Counted from the stretch's first letter, positions 17,619-26,857 are shown. The stretch: DNA of 64,000 nt from Dysgonomonas sp. HGC4 (GCF_001261715.1 NZ_CVRU01000083.1:1-64000); one strand, 5' to 3'. Notes: generated from the letters alone by a model not told the origin. A program made the numbers and translations.

Positions 17619-18875
17619 TTATTCTTCATCTTCAAACTCTGCTCGTAAAATAGCAAAAAGCTCCTCAACTGTATCTTCTTCCAAGTCGGCTTCTTTTGCA
17701 ATTGTTTCTTTGTTAGCAGCAAGAATGCTCTTAGCTGTAACATAACCCAGTTTTTTAAGTTGTTCGATTACCCACTCGTCTATTTCGTCTCCGAATTCAT
17801 CTAAGTAGATATCTTCCTCGTCAACTTCATCGATGTCACGATATACATCAATGGTGTAGCCGGTTAGCATACTGGCTAATTTAATGTTAAGACCGCCTTT
17901 ACCGATAGCAAGTGATACTTCTTCTGGGCGAAGGAATACCTCAGCTTTCTTCTCTTCATCATTCAATTTGATGGTTGTGATTTTAGCTGGGCTCAAAGCT
18001 CTCTGGATATAAAGATTCATGTTTGATGTGTAGTTGATGATGTCGATATTCTCGTTTCTCAACTCACGAACGATACCATGTATACGCGATCCTTTCATTC
18101 CCACGCAAGCACCTACGGGGTCAATACGATCATCATACGATTCTACAGCTACTTTAGCTCTTTCACCAGGTATGCGTGCTATTTTCTTTATTGTTATTAA
18201 TCCGTCATTTATTTCGGGAACCTCCAATTCGAATAATCTTTCTAAGAATACAGGAGAAGTTCTCGAAAGAATGATCTTAGGATTGTTATTCTTGTTGTCA
18301 ACTCTTTCTACAACAGCTCTTACGTGCTCTCCTTTGCGGAAGAAATCACTTGGTATTTGTTCTGTTTTAGGTAGTAAAAGTTCCTCTTTTTCATCATCTA
18401 AAAGAAGGATTTCTTTTTTCCAGATTTGGTATACTTCTCCGGAAACAATCTCTCCAATCTTTTCTTTATATTTGTTATAAAGGCTATCTTTTTGAAGTTC
18501 GAGAATCTTAGAAGCTAAAGTTTGGCGTAGGTTTAAGATTGCTCTACGTCCAAAATCTTCAAAGAAAACTTCATCTGTAACATCTTCACCAACAGCAAAG
18601 TCTTCATCTATTTTTTTAGCATCCGAAAGAGATATCTCTATGTTTGGATCTTCCAGTGCATCATCTTCTACTATCGTACGATTGCGCCAGATTTCCAAGT
18701 CTCCTTTGTCAGGATTGATAATGACATCGTAGTTCTCGTCTGTCCCAAACATTTTTGCAATGACATTGCGGAATGAGTCTTCAAGAACACTTATCATTGT
18801 CATACGGTCGATATTTTTCAGGTCCTTAAATTCTGAAAAAGTATCAATCATGCTTATAACTTCTTTCTTAGCCAT
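17619..18875 (-). CDS. nusA: transcription termination/antitermination factor NusA
   Basis: A 418-residue RNA polymerase-binding factor. The N-terminal RNAP-binding domain covers about 1-125 (MIDTFSEFKDLKNIDRMT). An S1 domain follows (about 130-200), then KH1 with PVGACVGMKGSRIHGIVREL and KH2 with EVSLAIGKGGLNIKLASML. A short acidic helix-hairpin-helix ends the protein (AKEADLEEDTVEELFAILRA). The long C-terminal repeats of E. coli NusA are absent, as in most Bacteroidota. It follows rimP with a two-base gap. Confidence 0.97.
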   Translation of the reverse strand: MAKKEVISMIDTFSEFKDLKNIDRMTMISVLEDSFRNVIAKMFGTDENYDVIINPDKGDLEIWRNRTIVEDDALEDPNIEISLSDAKKIDEDFAVGEDVTDEVFFEDFGRRAILNLRQTLASKILELQKDSLYNKYKEKIGEIVSGEVYQIWKKEILLLDDEKEELLLPKTEQIPSDFFRKGEHVRAVVERVDNKNNNPKIILSRTSPVFLERLFELEVPEINDGLITIKKIARIPGERAKVAVESYDDRIDPVGACVGMKGSRIHGIVRELRNENIDIINYTSNMNLYIQRALSPAKITTIKLNDEEKKAEVFLRPEEVSLAIGKGGLNIKLASMLTGYTIDVYRDIDEVDEEDIYLDEFGDEIDEWVIEQLKKLGYVTAKSILAANKETIAKEADLEEDTVEELFAILRAEFEDEE

Positions 18876-18877
18876 AA

Positions 18878-19345
18878 TTATTTAAATCTGATTAGATATT
18901 TTGTATATTTTACTTCATCGTATTTGAAAGACAAATCTTCCTCTACAGCTACTTTACGTTTAGCTCCTTCGGGTTTTTCCATTTTGGTAACAGTTACAGT
19001 AAATGCACTATCATCGCAATTTTTGAGTACCCCGGTTATTTTTTGTCCTCCTTTAGTAAGGGTTTCAACCTCATTGCCAATATTTATTTCGTATTGACGG
19101 GTGATCTTGAACGGAGATGTTACCCCGGCAGATCCTACTTCAAGTTCAAAATCTTCGGCATCGCGGTCAAGTTTCGATTCTATATGCTTGTTTAGCTTGA
19201 TACAATCTTCGAGACTGACTCCTTCTTGGTTGTCAACTTCTATAACAATAATGTTTCCCGGTCTTACGATTACGTCTACTAAAAACGTCTCAGAATTGAT
19301 CAGGAAATCTTCGGCGATATCTCTTATTTCTAATTTATCAATCAT
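18878..19345 (-). CDS. rimP: ribosome maturation factor RimP
   Basis: A 155-residue protein needed for 30S maturation. The N-terminal alpha/beta domain has IVIEVDNQEGVSLEDCIKLN and DFELEVGSAGVTSPFK, the conserved RimP core, and the C-terminal part is an SH3-like barrel (KNCDDSAFTVTVTK). First gene of rimP-nusA-infB, with a promoter at 19411-19418 and a hairpin in its short leader. Confidence 0.94.
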   Translation of the reverse strand: MIDKLEIRDIAEDFLINSETFLVDVIVRPGNIIVIEVDNQEGVSLEDCIKLNKHIESKLDRDAEDFELEVGSAGVTSPFKITRQYEINIGNEVETLTKGGQKITGVLKNCDDSAFTVTVTKMEKPEGAKRKVAVEEDLSFKYDEVKYTKYLIRFK

Positions 19346-19365
19346 CTGTATTTATATCAACGAAT

Positions 19366-19391
19366 GAAAAAGGAGAAAGCTTTAGCCTCCT
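19366..19391 (-). promoter_or_regulatory. leader hairpin with T-run upstream of rimP
   Basis: On the minus strand AGGAG, an 11-base loop and CTCCT are followed by a short run of T, between the predicted rimP promoter and start codon. It looks like a weak terminator within the leader and might act as an attenuator. The stem is only 5 bp, so the call is tentative. Confidence 0.35.
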
Positions 19392-19410
19392 CCCCCTTTT
19401 AATATTGATG

Positions 19411-19418
19411 CAAATATA
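19411..19418 (-). promoter_or_regulatory. promoter -7 element for rimP-nusA-infB
   Basis: CAAATATA reads TATATTTG on the minus strand, fitting TAnnTTTG, 66 bases upstream of rimP. Confidence 0.55.
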
Positions 19419-19540
19419 TAATAAAATATGCAAAATAGCAAATGAATCATCTAAATTTCTTTAGTATGCTACTCTTTTCAAGATTATAATAGAATTTCTA
19501 TCAAAAATGAAACCTTCTTCGCAGTTTTCATTAAAGTGGG

Positions 19541-19548
19541 TATATTTG
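19541..19548 (+). promoter_or_regulatory. promoter -7 element for the fimbrial-type lipoprotein
   Basis: TATATTTG is a perfect match to TAnnTTTG, 22 bases before the start codon. Confidence 0.6.
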
Positions 19549-19570
19549 CACTTCACTAACTAATAATTAA

Positions 19571-20521
19571 ATGAAAAAAGTATTATTCTATTTAAATGCT
19601 GCTCTCCTTATGGGTAGTTTTTTCTCTTGTAGTAAGGATTCAGAGATATCCGACTTAGAACCTACACCTTCTTTGAAAATGCAGGAAGTAGTGTTTGATT
19701 TAAAAGGGAATGAGTTTGAACAGGTTAATGTGAGATCTACTTCTCTTGGTAGCTCGGATATTAAAAGCTTGCATTATGTAGTATATAATGCTGAAGGAAG
19801 AAGAGTAAAGTATAAAGAATTTTTGAATGTAAATGTATCTGAAGTTAAGGATACTTTGCCATCAGGTAATTATAAGGTTGTGTTTATTGCAACTAATGCT
19901 GATGATTTTGGAGCGAATTTTGGTAATGGATTCAATGTTCAATATAATGATGGATATATTCGAATGGTAATAGAAGATACAAGAACGAAATTTGATAATG
20001 ATGTATTCTTTACTCAAAGTGATCTTACTATCGGTAATTCTATGGTAAACAAGGAGACTGTTCTCTCTCGAGTTGTAGGAAAAGTAGAAGTGTTGCCTTT
20101 AGATATAGCAAATACTCCTACCGACCTTTTATCTCTACAACTTTATGTTTCAGAAGGTTTTCCGAATCATTTTTATTTTCAGGATTTGAGAACAGTTTGG
20201 CAAGGAGAAAGGCATACGCTTGTTATGTGTTCTCCAAAATATACTAGGGCGAATTTCTTGAATATAAGTGAAGATAATCCTATTGTATTTACAGGATTTC
20301 CTGCCAAAGTCGAAAGTAGTTCAAATTACTATTTAGCAGCTTTATATTATTTAAAAGACACTCCTAATGTTGGGCGAAGCATAATTCTAAAAAGGGGGTA
20401 TGAGATTGAAAGAAATAAAACGTTAAGACTTTCCGGTAATTTGTTTACTGGTATGCTTACAAATGAAGGTCTCGAAGTTGATACAGAATGGGGTGCAACT
20501 CTTGAAGAGTCATTCGACTAA
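19571..20521 (+). CDS. lipoprotein, FimB/Mfa2 fimbrial-subunit-like
   Basis: A 316-residue protein with a lipoprotein signal peptide (lipobox GSFFSC, lipidated Cys near residue 21). A beta-rich domain follows, with HYVVYNAEGRRVKYKEF and LPSGNYKVVFIATNAD, the pattern of the N-terminal FimB/Mfa2 transthyretin-like domain that anchors or caps Bacteroidales fimbriae. A second domain starts near 160. No shaft-subunit gene is nearby, so it may be an orphan anchor or another surface lipoprotein of similar fold. It is expressed alone between its own promoter and terminator. Confidence 0.65.
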   Translation: MKKVLFYLNAALLMGSFFSCSKDSEISDLEPTPSLKMQEVVFDLKGNEFEQVNVRSTSLGSSDIKSLHYVVYNAEGRRVKYKEFLNVNVSEVKDTLPSGNYKVVFIATNADDFGANFGNGFNVQYNDGYIRMVIEDTRTKFDNDVFFTQSDLTIGNSMVNKETVLSRVVGKVEVLPLDIANTPTDLLSLQLYVSEGFPNHFYFQDLRTVWQGERHTLVMCSPKYTRANFLNISEDNPIVFTGFPAKVESSSNYYLAALYYLKDTPNVGRSIILKRGYEIERNKTLRLSGNLFTGMLTNEGLEVDTEWGATLEESFD

Positions 20522-20543
20522 TCTCTAAATAAAGTATTTTTTG

Positions 20544-20577
20544 AAAAAGCTCCTGATTAATTTCAGGAGCTTTTTTT
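20544..20577. terminator. bidirectional terminator
   Basis: AAAAAGCTCCTGA, loop TTAATT, then TCAGGAGCTTTTTTT: a GC-containing stem flanked by A and T runs that works on both strands. It separates the fimbrial-type lipoprotein from the convergent ABC transporter gene and overlaps the latter's stop codon. Confidence 0.9.
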
Positions 20578-22342
20578 ATTTAAACTGCTCTTCGTAAAGA
20601 GAATAGTATTTTCCCTTCAATTCCAATAGTTCTTTATGGCTACCTTGCTCTATAATCTGTCCATGTTCGAGAACTAGTATTCTATCGACATTTCGAACAG
20701 TAGAAAGACGATGTGCTATAATAAAGCTGGTTCTGCCTTCCATTAATTTATCTAGTCCTCTCTGTATGAGAAGTTCGCTTCTGGTATCAATGTTACTTGT
20801 AGCTTCGTCTAGAAGAAGGATCGCAGGATTAGCAACTGCTGCTCGAGCAATATTTAGTAGTTGCCGTTGTCCCTGACTTAGGTTGGCTCCATCATTTTCA
20901 AGCATAGTATCATATCCATGTGGAAGGCGTTTGATAAAGGAGTGAGCGGCGGTCAACTTTGCTGCTGCTTCTACTTCTTCGTTTGTTGCTTCTAAACGTC
21001 CAAATCTGATATTTTCGCGTACCGTTCCTGTAAATAGATGGGTGTCTTGCAGTACAATTGCTATTGATTGCCTTAGGTTTTTACGTTTTATTTCTTTGGT
21101 TGAAATACCATCAATCGTAATTTCTCCTGATTTGATGTCGAAAAAACGTGGAAACATATTTAAAATAGTGGTCTTTCCTGCTCCGGTAGTCCCGACTAAA
21201 GCTATTTTCTCTCCCGATTTTGCTTCTAAAGAGATTCCTTTTAAAATCAATTTTTCTGGTTTATAGCCAAAGTAGACGTCTTGCATCTTAACATCACCTT
21301 TTATATCAGTGAGAATAACTGCGTTGGGAGAGTCTTCTGCTTCGGGTGCTTCGTCTATTACTTCAAAGATGCGTTCGGCTCCTGCTATTGCAGCTTGTAT
21401 GTTATTATATAGACTGGCCAGCTCATTAATCGGGCGTCCGAATTGTCTAGAATATTGGAGAAAGGCAGCTAATCCTCCAACATCAAAACCTCTGAAAATA
21501 GCAAGTAATGCACCAACGATAGTGATAATTACATAGTTCAACGTATTTAGGTTTTGCATGATAGGCATCATCATTCCTGAGTATAATTGAGCTTTTTCTG
21601 CTTTCCCTCTTAGGTTTTGATTAAGTGTGTCGAAATCGGCTTCTACTTTTTTCTCATGTCCGAATACTTTAATCACTTTTTGTCCGCTTATCATTTCCTC
21701 TATGTAGCCATTTACCTCGCCTAACTTTTCTTGTTGGGCTTTGAAGTATTTCTTACTCTGTTTTACAATCAGTTTAGCACTCAGAAACATGAGAGGAACA
21801 GTAATCATAGTCACCAACGTAAGTATGGGGCTGATGTAAAGCATCAAGCAGACAATACCTATGAGGGTTAGTGCACTAGATAATAAGTCAGATAGGCTAT
21901 CAGTCAATACATCGCTAATCTTATCAATATCATTTGTGTAGCGACTCATTAGGTCTCCATGTTGATGAGTATCAAAATATTTTATAGGTAAGATCTCCAT
22001 CTTTTTGAATAGTTCCATTCTAAGACGGGTAACAGTTCGCTGTCCTATTTTATTAAGTAGTCTATATTCTATGTATGTCGCAACTACGCCTACTAAATAT
22101 ATAACGCCAAGAAGTAAGAGTAACTTAAATAATCCGGGAATGTCGCCCGGTATGATATAATCATTAATAATGGGACGGAGCATATATGAGCCAAGAAGAC
22201 TTGATATAATGCTCACTATGATCAGGAATGCAATAATATACAAAAGACTGCGGTCGCATGATAAGTACGACATTAATCGAAGAAAAGTCTTTTTCCCTTC
22301 CTTCGCTTTTTCAATAGGTTTTGAGTGATCTCCGTGTGCCAT
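20576..22342 (-). CDS. ABC exporter half-transporter (canonical ATP site)
   Basis: A 588-residue fusion of a six-helix type IV transmembrane domain (about 20-320) and a nucleotide-binding domain. Walker A is VGTTGAGKTT, the signature is LSQGQRQ, and Walker B is ILLLDEATS with the catalytic glutamate. It follows the 574-residue half-transporter on the same strand with an 88-base gap. The pair is probably a heterodimeric exporter for lipids or drugs, with this subunit giving the Walker B glutamate. The substrate is unknown. Confidence 0.9.
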   Translation of the reverse strand: MAHGDHSKPIEKAKEGKKTFLRLMSYLSCDRSLLYIIAFLIIVSIISSLLGSYMLRPIINDYIIPGDIPGLFKLLLLLGVIYLVGVVATYIEYRLLNKIGQRTVTRLRMELFKKMEILPIKYFDTHQHGDLMSRYTNDIDKISDVLTDSLSDLLSSALTLIGIVCLMLYISPILTLVTMITVPLMFLSAKLIVKQSKKYFKAQQEKLGEVNGYIEEMISGQKVIKVFGHEKKVEADFDTLNQNLRGKAEKAQLYSGMMMPIMQNLNTLNYVIITIVGALLAIFRGFDVGGLAAFLQYSRQFGRPINELASLYNNIQAAIAGAERIFEVIDEAPEAEDSPNAVILTDIKGDVKMQDVYFGYKPEKLILKGISLEAKSGEKIALVGTTGAGKTTILNMFPRFFDIKSGEITIDGISTKEIKRKNLRQSIAIVLQDTHLFTGTVRENIRFGRLEATNEEVEAAAKLTAAHSFIKRLPHGYDTMLENDGANLSQGQRQLLNIARAAVANPAILLLDEATSNIDTRSELLIQRGLDKLMEGRTSFIIAHRLSTVRNVDRILVLEHGQIIEQGSHKELLELKGKYYSLYEEQFK

Positions 22343-22417
22343 ATCAACTAGAGTGAAATATCTTTGCTGCGTTTAAACGCTGTTATCCATTAAGTTCTAT
22401 ACTAATCAAAGCAATAA

Positions 22418-22432
22418 AAGGGGTTTAGCCTT
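22418..22432. repeat. dispersed palindrome copy between the ABC genes
   Basis: AAGGGGTTTAGCCTT matches the consensus AAGGTCTGAGACCTT at 11 of 15 positions and has the full flank CAAAGCAATA (from 22407). It overlaps the stop codon of the first ABC gene. On the minus strand the core is followed by TTTATTG. Confidence 0.5.
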
Positions 22433-24155
22433 AGAATGCTAATTGTTGTGAATTGTATATCTCTTGATATACTTTCGATTTTTCCATCAATTCAGATGGT
22501 TTTCCTACTGCATCTATCTCACCATCTTCGAGAACTATAACTCTGTCTGCCGACTGCATGGTGTTGATTCTCTGAGTTATGATAAGTACAGTTGTGTCTT
22601 GTAACATTGTATTGAGGTTGGTTCTTATTTTCTGTTCAGTATCAGAATCAACAGCGCTTGTGCTATCATCCATAATCAAAATCTTAGGCTTTCTCAGTAA
22701 GGCTCGGGCAATACATATGCGCTGTTTTTGTCCTCCTGATAAATTGATGCCGCCTCTTCCTAATTTTGTATTGTATCCATCTGTAAAGGCTAAAATAAAA
22801 TCATGGGCTTCTGCCGCTTTAGCTGCTTCTATTATCTCTTCGTCTGTTGCATCAGGTTTACCCCACCTTAGATTCTCTATAATTGTACCCGAGAAAAGTT
22901 CGTTCTTTTGTAGAACCATTCCTATTTTAGCATGTATTTCGTCCAGATTATAGTCTTTTACATTTACTCCATCAATAAGTACTTTCCCCGCAGTAGTATC
23001 ATACAATCGGGGGATGAGTTGTATCATTGAGCTTTTGGCTGATCCTGTAGCTCCAACAATGGCAATGGTTTCGCCTTGCTTGATATGAAAATTAATATTC
23101 CGTAGAACGTCATTTTCTCCGCCATAATGTCGGAAGCTAACATTGTGAAAAGCAACTTCTCCTTTTTCTATTTTATGATTGTTTACGATACCTTCGGGAG
23201 TGTTTGTTAGGGATGGCTCGGTCTCTATAACTTCTAGTATTCGTTTAGATGAAGCCGATGCACGTGCAAATGCCATAATTATCATAGATAGCATCATTAG
23301 CGATAGTAGTATCTGTGATAGGTAATTAACAAAAGAAATCAATTCTCCCACTTTTAGGTTTCCCGATATTACTTTCTGACCACCTATCCATAAAATCAAA
23401 ATAACAGAGATGTTCATTATTAATTGCATAACGGGAAATACCGAAACTACAATATTTGATGCCCTGATAACCATGTCTCGTAAGTCTTCGCTGCTGTTTG
23501 CGAATTTTTTCGCCTCGAAATCTTCTCTTACAAATGATTTTACAACACGTATATTTATGAGGTTTTCGCGCACGATGCCATTAAGATGATCTACTTTTTG
23601 CTGCACTTTTATAAATAAGGGAAATCCCTTACGAAGTATAAGATATATGCTAATGCTAAGTATGGGAATTACTCCTATAAGTACTAGGGCTAAATCCGCA
23701 TTTATTTTGATGACAAAGAAAATGGCAAGAAAAAGCACTAATGGAGAGCGTAAAAGTATACGCATCGATATGAGTATTACCTGCTGAATCTTAGTAATGT
23801 CGTTGGTAAGACGGGTGATCAGTGATGCAGAGTTGAAGCGATCTATATCAGAGAAAGATAAGTGTTGTATCTTATTGAAAAGTTCTGTTCTGAGATCTGT
23901 ACCAAATCCGATAGAAGTTCGTGATGATACGTATATATTGAGAATGCTGGCAATTAATCCGGCAATCGAAATTAAGATCATATATCCTCCAATTTCTGTA
24001 ATGACTGAAAGATTCCGAGGCATAACTCCATTGTCAATAATGTTAGCCATAAGGAGGGGCTGCACTGTTTCGCACACTACATAAATGAGAACCAGAAAAG
24101 GACTGATTATAAGGCTTAGTTTGTATTTCTTTAGAATTTGCCAGTATCTATTCAT
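22431..24155 (-). CDS. ABC exporter half-transporter (degenerate ATP site)
   Basis: A 574-residue half-transporter: membrane domain about 15-310, nucleotide-binding domain about 340-574. Walker A is VGATGSAKSS, with Ala where Gly is usual. The signature is LSGGQKQR, and Walker B ends IMDDSTS, so Asp replaces the catalytic Glu. This pattern is known in the degenerate subunit of heterodimeric exporters such as TM287/288 and BmrCD. It is first in the pair, with the canonical partner downstream. A palindrome copy lies just upstream of its start. Confidence 0.9.
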   Translation of the reverse strand: MNRYWQILKKYKLSLIISPFLVLIYVVCETVQPLLMANIIDNGVMPRNLSVITEIGGYMILISIAGLIASILNIYVSSRTSIGFGTDLRTELFNKIQHLSFSDIDRFNSASLITRLTNDITKIQQVILISMRILLRSPLVLFLAIFFVIKINADLALVLIGVIPILSISIYLILRKGFPLFIKVQQKVDHLNGIVRENLINIRVVKSFVREDFEAKKFANSSEDLRDMVIRASNIVVSVFPVMQLIMNISVILILWIGGQKVISGNLKVGELISFVNYLSQILLSLMMLSMIIMAFARASASSKRILEVIETEPSLTNTPEGIVNNHKIEKGEVAFHNVSFRHYGGENDVLRNINFHIKQGETIAIVGATGSAKSSMIQLIPRLYDTTAGKVLIDGVNVKDYNLDEIHAKIGMVLQKNELFSGTIIENLRWGKPDATDEEIIEAAKAAEAHDFILAFTDGYNTKLGRGGINLSGGQKQRICIARALLRKPKILIMDDSTSAVDSDTEQKIRTNLNTMLQDTTVLIITQRINTMQSADRVIVLEDGEIDAVGKPSELMEKSKVYQEIYNSQQLAF

Positions 24156-24162
24156 TTTATGT

Positions 24163-24177
24163 CAGGTCTTATACCTT
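24163..24177. repeat. dispersed palindrome copy upstream of the ABC pair
   Basis: CAGGTCTTATACCTT matches the consensus at 12 of 15 positions. Its flank reads, on the minus strand, ATCAAAGCAAAAAAAGG, so this copy is oriented with the minus strand, unlike most others. It ends seven bases before the ABC start codon. Confidence 0.55.
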
Positions 24178-24243
24178 TTTTTGCTTTGATAAGTATTAAG
24201 TACAACAGATGGTTGTTGCTGAATAATAATTGATTGAGATTGC

Positions 24244-25251
24244 TTATAGCCAATTATTATCTTTATACCAGTTTACGGATTCTGTTAAGCCACGCTCTAG
24301 GTTGTACTGAGGTGTAAAACGCAAATCTTGCCTTAAAGGTTCAATGTCGCACACCCAATTGCGTTGTTTCATTATCTTATATTTGTCACGATTGAGTGTT
24401 GATGGTTTTTTTGTTATCTGAGCGATACTCTCAGCTACTATTGAGACTAGTTTCAATATGCAAAGCGGTATTTTGATGCTTAGTACATGTTTCTTGCCTA
24501 ATACTTTCTTTACTAAAGCAGTGTATTCTTTGTCGGTATGTACATCTCCATCAGCCACAAAATAACTTCGATTAGACAGTGGGCTTTCTAATGCTAAAAA
24601 AGCAGCATCAACCAAATCTTTCACATATATGAAAGTCAGATGCTGAGGTTTGAATCCAGCCCCAACATCTAATCCCGATTTTACGGTTTTCAACATCAGG
24701 AAATAATCTTTTTCTCGAGGTCCATAAACACCTGTTGGTCGGAGTATCATATATGGGAAATTGGTAGTGCTTTCAAGATACTGTTCTGCTTTTAGTTTGC
24801 TAATACCGTATGCAGTATTGGGGTGGGGTGTATTAGTCAATTTGATAGGCGTGTAATTAACTTCATCACCTACACCAAAAGAGCTGAGGCTACTCATTAA
24901 AAGGAATTTCGATGGAACAGAATCTGCCTCTTGTAATGCCTCTACAAAATTTACCGTGTTTTGATAATTGATCTGATCGAATTCTTTAGGATCAAGACAT
25001 TTAGTTATACCTGCATTATGAATAATATAATCGATGTGCCCAAATAAGGTTTTAAACTCTTTGAGTTGCTCAACTAGTTTTTCTTTATTTCCAAAATTAA
25101 ATTCAATAAACAGTATATTGCTGTCTTGTAGGTATTCTCGACTGCTGCTTTTTCTTACACCAGCCCACGTTTGAAATCCAAGACTCAACGCTTTTTCGAC
25201 TAAGAAACTACCAATAAAACCGCTGGCTCCCGTTATTATTATTTTTTTCAT
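24244..25251 (-). CDS. NAD-dependent epimerase/dehydratase (extended SDR)
   Basis: A 335-residue extended short-chain dehydrogenase. The Rossmann motif TGASGFIGSFL begins at about residue 7. The active-site pair Tyr/Lys is in YGISKLKAEQYL, with a Ser-rich LLMSSLSSFG preceding it. Family members act on nucleotide sugars, dihydroflavonol-like compounds or sterols, so the substrate is not assigned. It stands between DUF418 and the ABC pair, with its own promoter at 25368-25375 and a palindrome in the leader. Confidence 0.85.
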   Translation of the reverse strand: MKKIIITGASGFIGSFLVEKALSLGFQTWAGVRKSSSREYLQDSNILFIEFNFGNKEKLVEQLKEFKTLFGHIDYIIHNAGITKCLDPKEFDQINYQNTVNFVEALQEADSVPSKFLLMSSLSSFGVGDEVNYTPIKLTNTPHPNTAYGISKLKAEQYLESTTNFPYMILRPTGVYGPREKDYFLMLKTVKSGLDVGAGFKPQHLTFIYVKDLVDAAFLALESPLSNRSYFVADGDVHTDKEYTALVKKVLGKKHVLSIKIPLCILKLVSIVAESIAQITKKPSTLNRDKYKIMKQRNWVCDIEPLRQDLRFTPQYNLERGLTESVNWYKDNNWL

Positions 25252-25335
25252 TCAGCTATTAAGTAAATGAAAGTATCTAATGATATACTTTCGAGTTATA
25301 ACAGATTATTGCCATTGTGCTTGCCAAAGCAATAA

Positions 25336-25350
25336 AAGGTCTGAGACCTT
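25336..25350. repeat. dispersed palindrome copy (epimerase leader), perfect consensus
   Basis: AAGGTCTGAGACCTT is a perfect 6-bp palindrome around TGA and the reference sequence for the family. The flank is CCAAAGCAATA from 25324. On the minus strand the hairpin is followed by TTATTG. It lies about 10 bases after the predicted epimerase transcription start and 31 bases after the DUF418 stop. Confidence 0.75.
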
Positions 25351-25367
25351 ATATCTCTATTGAAGCT

Positions 25368-25375
25368 CAAAAGTA
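25368..25375 (-). promoter_or_regulatory. promoter -7 element for the epimerase gene
   Basis: CAAAAGTA reads TACTTTTG on the minus strand, fitting TAnnTTTG. It would start transcription near 25361, just before the palindrome. Confidence 0.45.
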
Positions 25376-25380
25376 CAAAC

Positions 25381-26568
25381 TTATTTTTGTCCGATCCATG
25401 TAAGTTTGTGCCATATTTTTTCAAGCGGTCCTTGTTTGTGTGATTTTTGCCACCATTTGCAAAACTGTAATTGAAGAGCAACTATGATACATCCTACTAT
25501 CAGGCTATTAGTGAAACCACAATAAGGAGAGAGGTTTAATCCGATAGGGAAAAATATAAGTGCCCCTATAAACGATTGAGATATATAATTGGTGAGGCTC
25601 ATTTTTCCATAAACTCGGAACCATGATATCTTTCTTTGAAATGCTTCTTTCTGATAAAGAATAATAAATGAACCAATGAGGACAAAAGTAAATAAGAGTT
25701 TTTGCCACATATCGAACATTACGCCTACCGTGTTTTTTATAAATAGATCACTATTTGTGTCAAATAATTCAACTTTTAATTGATACATAGGGGCAAAGAG
25801 GATTGCACATAAAATTAGAGTCTTGGTCCAGAATTTTATATTCTCAGGTGTGGAATTGAAAAGTTTTCTGCGAGAAATCAATAATCCTAAAAGGAACAAC
25901 CCTGCAGTTTGTAAGAAACGTCCACCTTCTACAGCCCATAAAAAACTAGCTAATTGTCCTGTCGTGATGTTTGCCCAAATGAAAGGAAAGAATTCTCCTG
26001 ATTTGTTGATTTCTATAATCTGGGCGTAAAGAGCTCCATTTATATTCTCAGGTAAAGAAAATTCTGGATTTATAAGCCCTGATATGTAATAAAACCACTG
26101 CATAGGTTGTAGCAAAAGAAGTATCATGATGATGAAAATCGCTTTATCATTCCATTTTCTGACAACAAAAAGAATCACACCTACAATTGCATATAAAAGC
26201 AAAACGTCTCCACCAGGGAAAAACATTGCATTTAAGGTCGCGAATCCCGCAAGGAGTAATAATCTCCATAAAAAACGGACTCCAAAGTCGTTCCCTTTAT
26301 TTTGTTGGTTTTTGAATTGAATTGCAAAAGTGAATCCGAATAAAATAGAAAAAATAGCATAACCTTTTCCTGCAATTAATGAAAATATAATACTGAAAAC
26401 TCCTTTGTCAAGAATGTTAAGCCATTCGGGTTGTGTTATTGGATCGGGATAAACCGGGTAAATAAAATGTTCTACACTATGGATTAATACGATTGCTATT
26501 ACGGCAAATCCGCGTAAAGCATCTACCATTTCTATGCGAGGTGTTTTTTCGGTTAATTCTTGCTGCAT
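25381..26568 (-). CDS. DUF418 family membrane protein
   Basis: A 395-residue polytopic protein with about nine to ten hydrophobic segments. The N-terminus RIEMVDALRGFAVIAIVLIH is typical of DUF418 proteins, which resemble acyltransferase-3/YeiB proteins. The C-terminal half includes YGKMSLTNYISQSFIGALIF and SPYCGFTNSLIVG, the conserved DUF418 domain, ending FCKWWQKSHKQGPLEKIWHK. A transport or acyl-transfer role is suspected for the family but unproven. It is divergent from rnr. Confidence 0.88.
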   Translation of the reverse strand: MQQELTEKTPRIEMVDALRGFAVIAIVLIHSVEHFIYPVYPDPITQPEWLNILDKGVFSIIFSLIAGKGYAIFSILFGFTFAIQFKNQQNKGNDFGVRFLWRLLLLAGFATLNAMFFPGGDVLLLYAIVGVILFVVRKWNDKAIFIIMILLLLQPMQWFYYISGLINPEFSLPENINGALYAQIIEINKSGEFFPFIWANITTGQLASFLWAVEGGRFLQTAGLFLLGLLISRRKLFNSTPENIKFWTKTLILCAILFAPMYQLKVELFDTNSDLFIKNTVGVMFDMWQKLLFTFVLIGSFIILYQKEAFQRKISWFRVYGKMSLTNYISQSFIGALIFFPIGLNLSPYCGFTNSLIVGCIIVALQLQFCKWWQKSHKQGPLEKIWHKLTWIGQK

Positions 26569-26629
26569 ACAAAGACGTGTTTTATGTTAAATAGATATAT
26601 GATAGGTTCTGTTATCTGAAAAGGGTTAC

Positions 26630-26637
26630 CAAATGTA
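26630..26637 (-). promoter_or_regulatory. promoter -7 element for the DUF418 gene
   Basis: CAAATGTA reads TACATTTG on the minus strand, fitting TAnnTTTG, 62 bases upstream of the start. Confidence 0.5.
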
Positions 26638-26719
26638 TTAAAATAAAATCTATCTAACTAATTCTTTAAATTAAGACAGACTTTGTATGAGATTGTAAGA
26701 CATAATAAATCCGAATGAT

Positions 26720-26727
26720 TATATTTG
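26720..26727 (+). promoter_or_regulatory. promoter -7 element for rnr
   Basis: TATATTTG matches TAnnTTTG. It gives a leader of about 125 bases that contains the palindrome at 26817-26831. Confidence 0.5.
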
Positions 26728-26816
26728 TATTTATAAGTAAATAAGGTAAGGTATTTGCTCCCTCGGTTTTTCTGAGCATAACGCGCCTTTTATAAGTTAC
26801 TTATGGATATAATAAA

Positions 26817-26831
26817 CAGGTCTGTGACCTT
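26817..26831. repeat. dispersed palindrome copy (rnr leader)
   Basis: CAGGTCTGTGACCTT matches the consensus at 13 of 15 positions, with ATAATAAA upstream. The arms AGGTC/GACCT pair perfectly while the centre changes from TGA to TGT. It lies 26 bases before the rnr start codon. Confidence 0.65.
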
Positions 26832-26857
26832 AATAGAAAAAAGAAAATACACATTGT

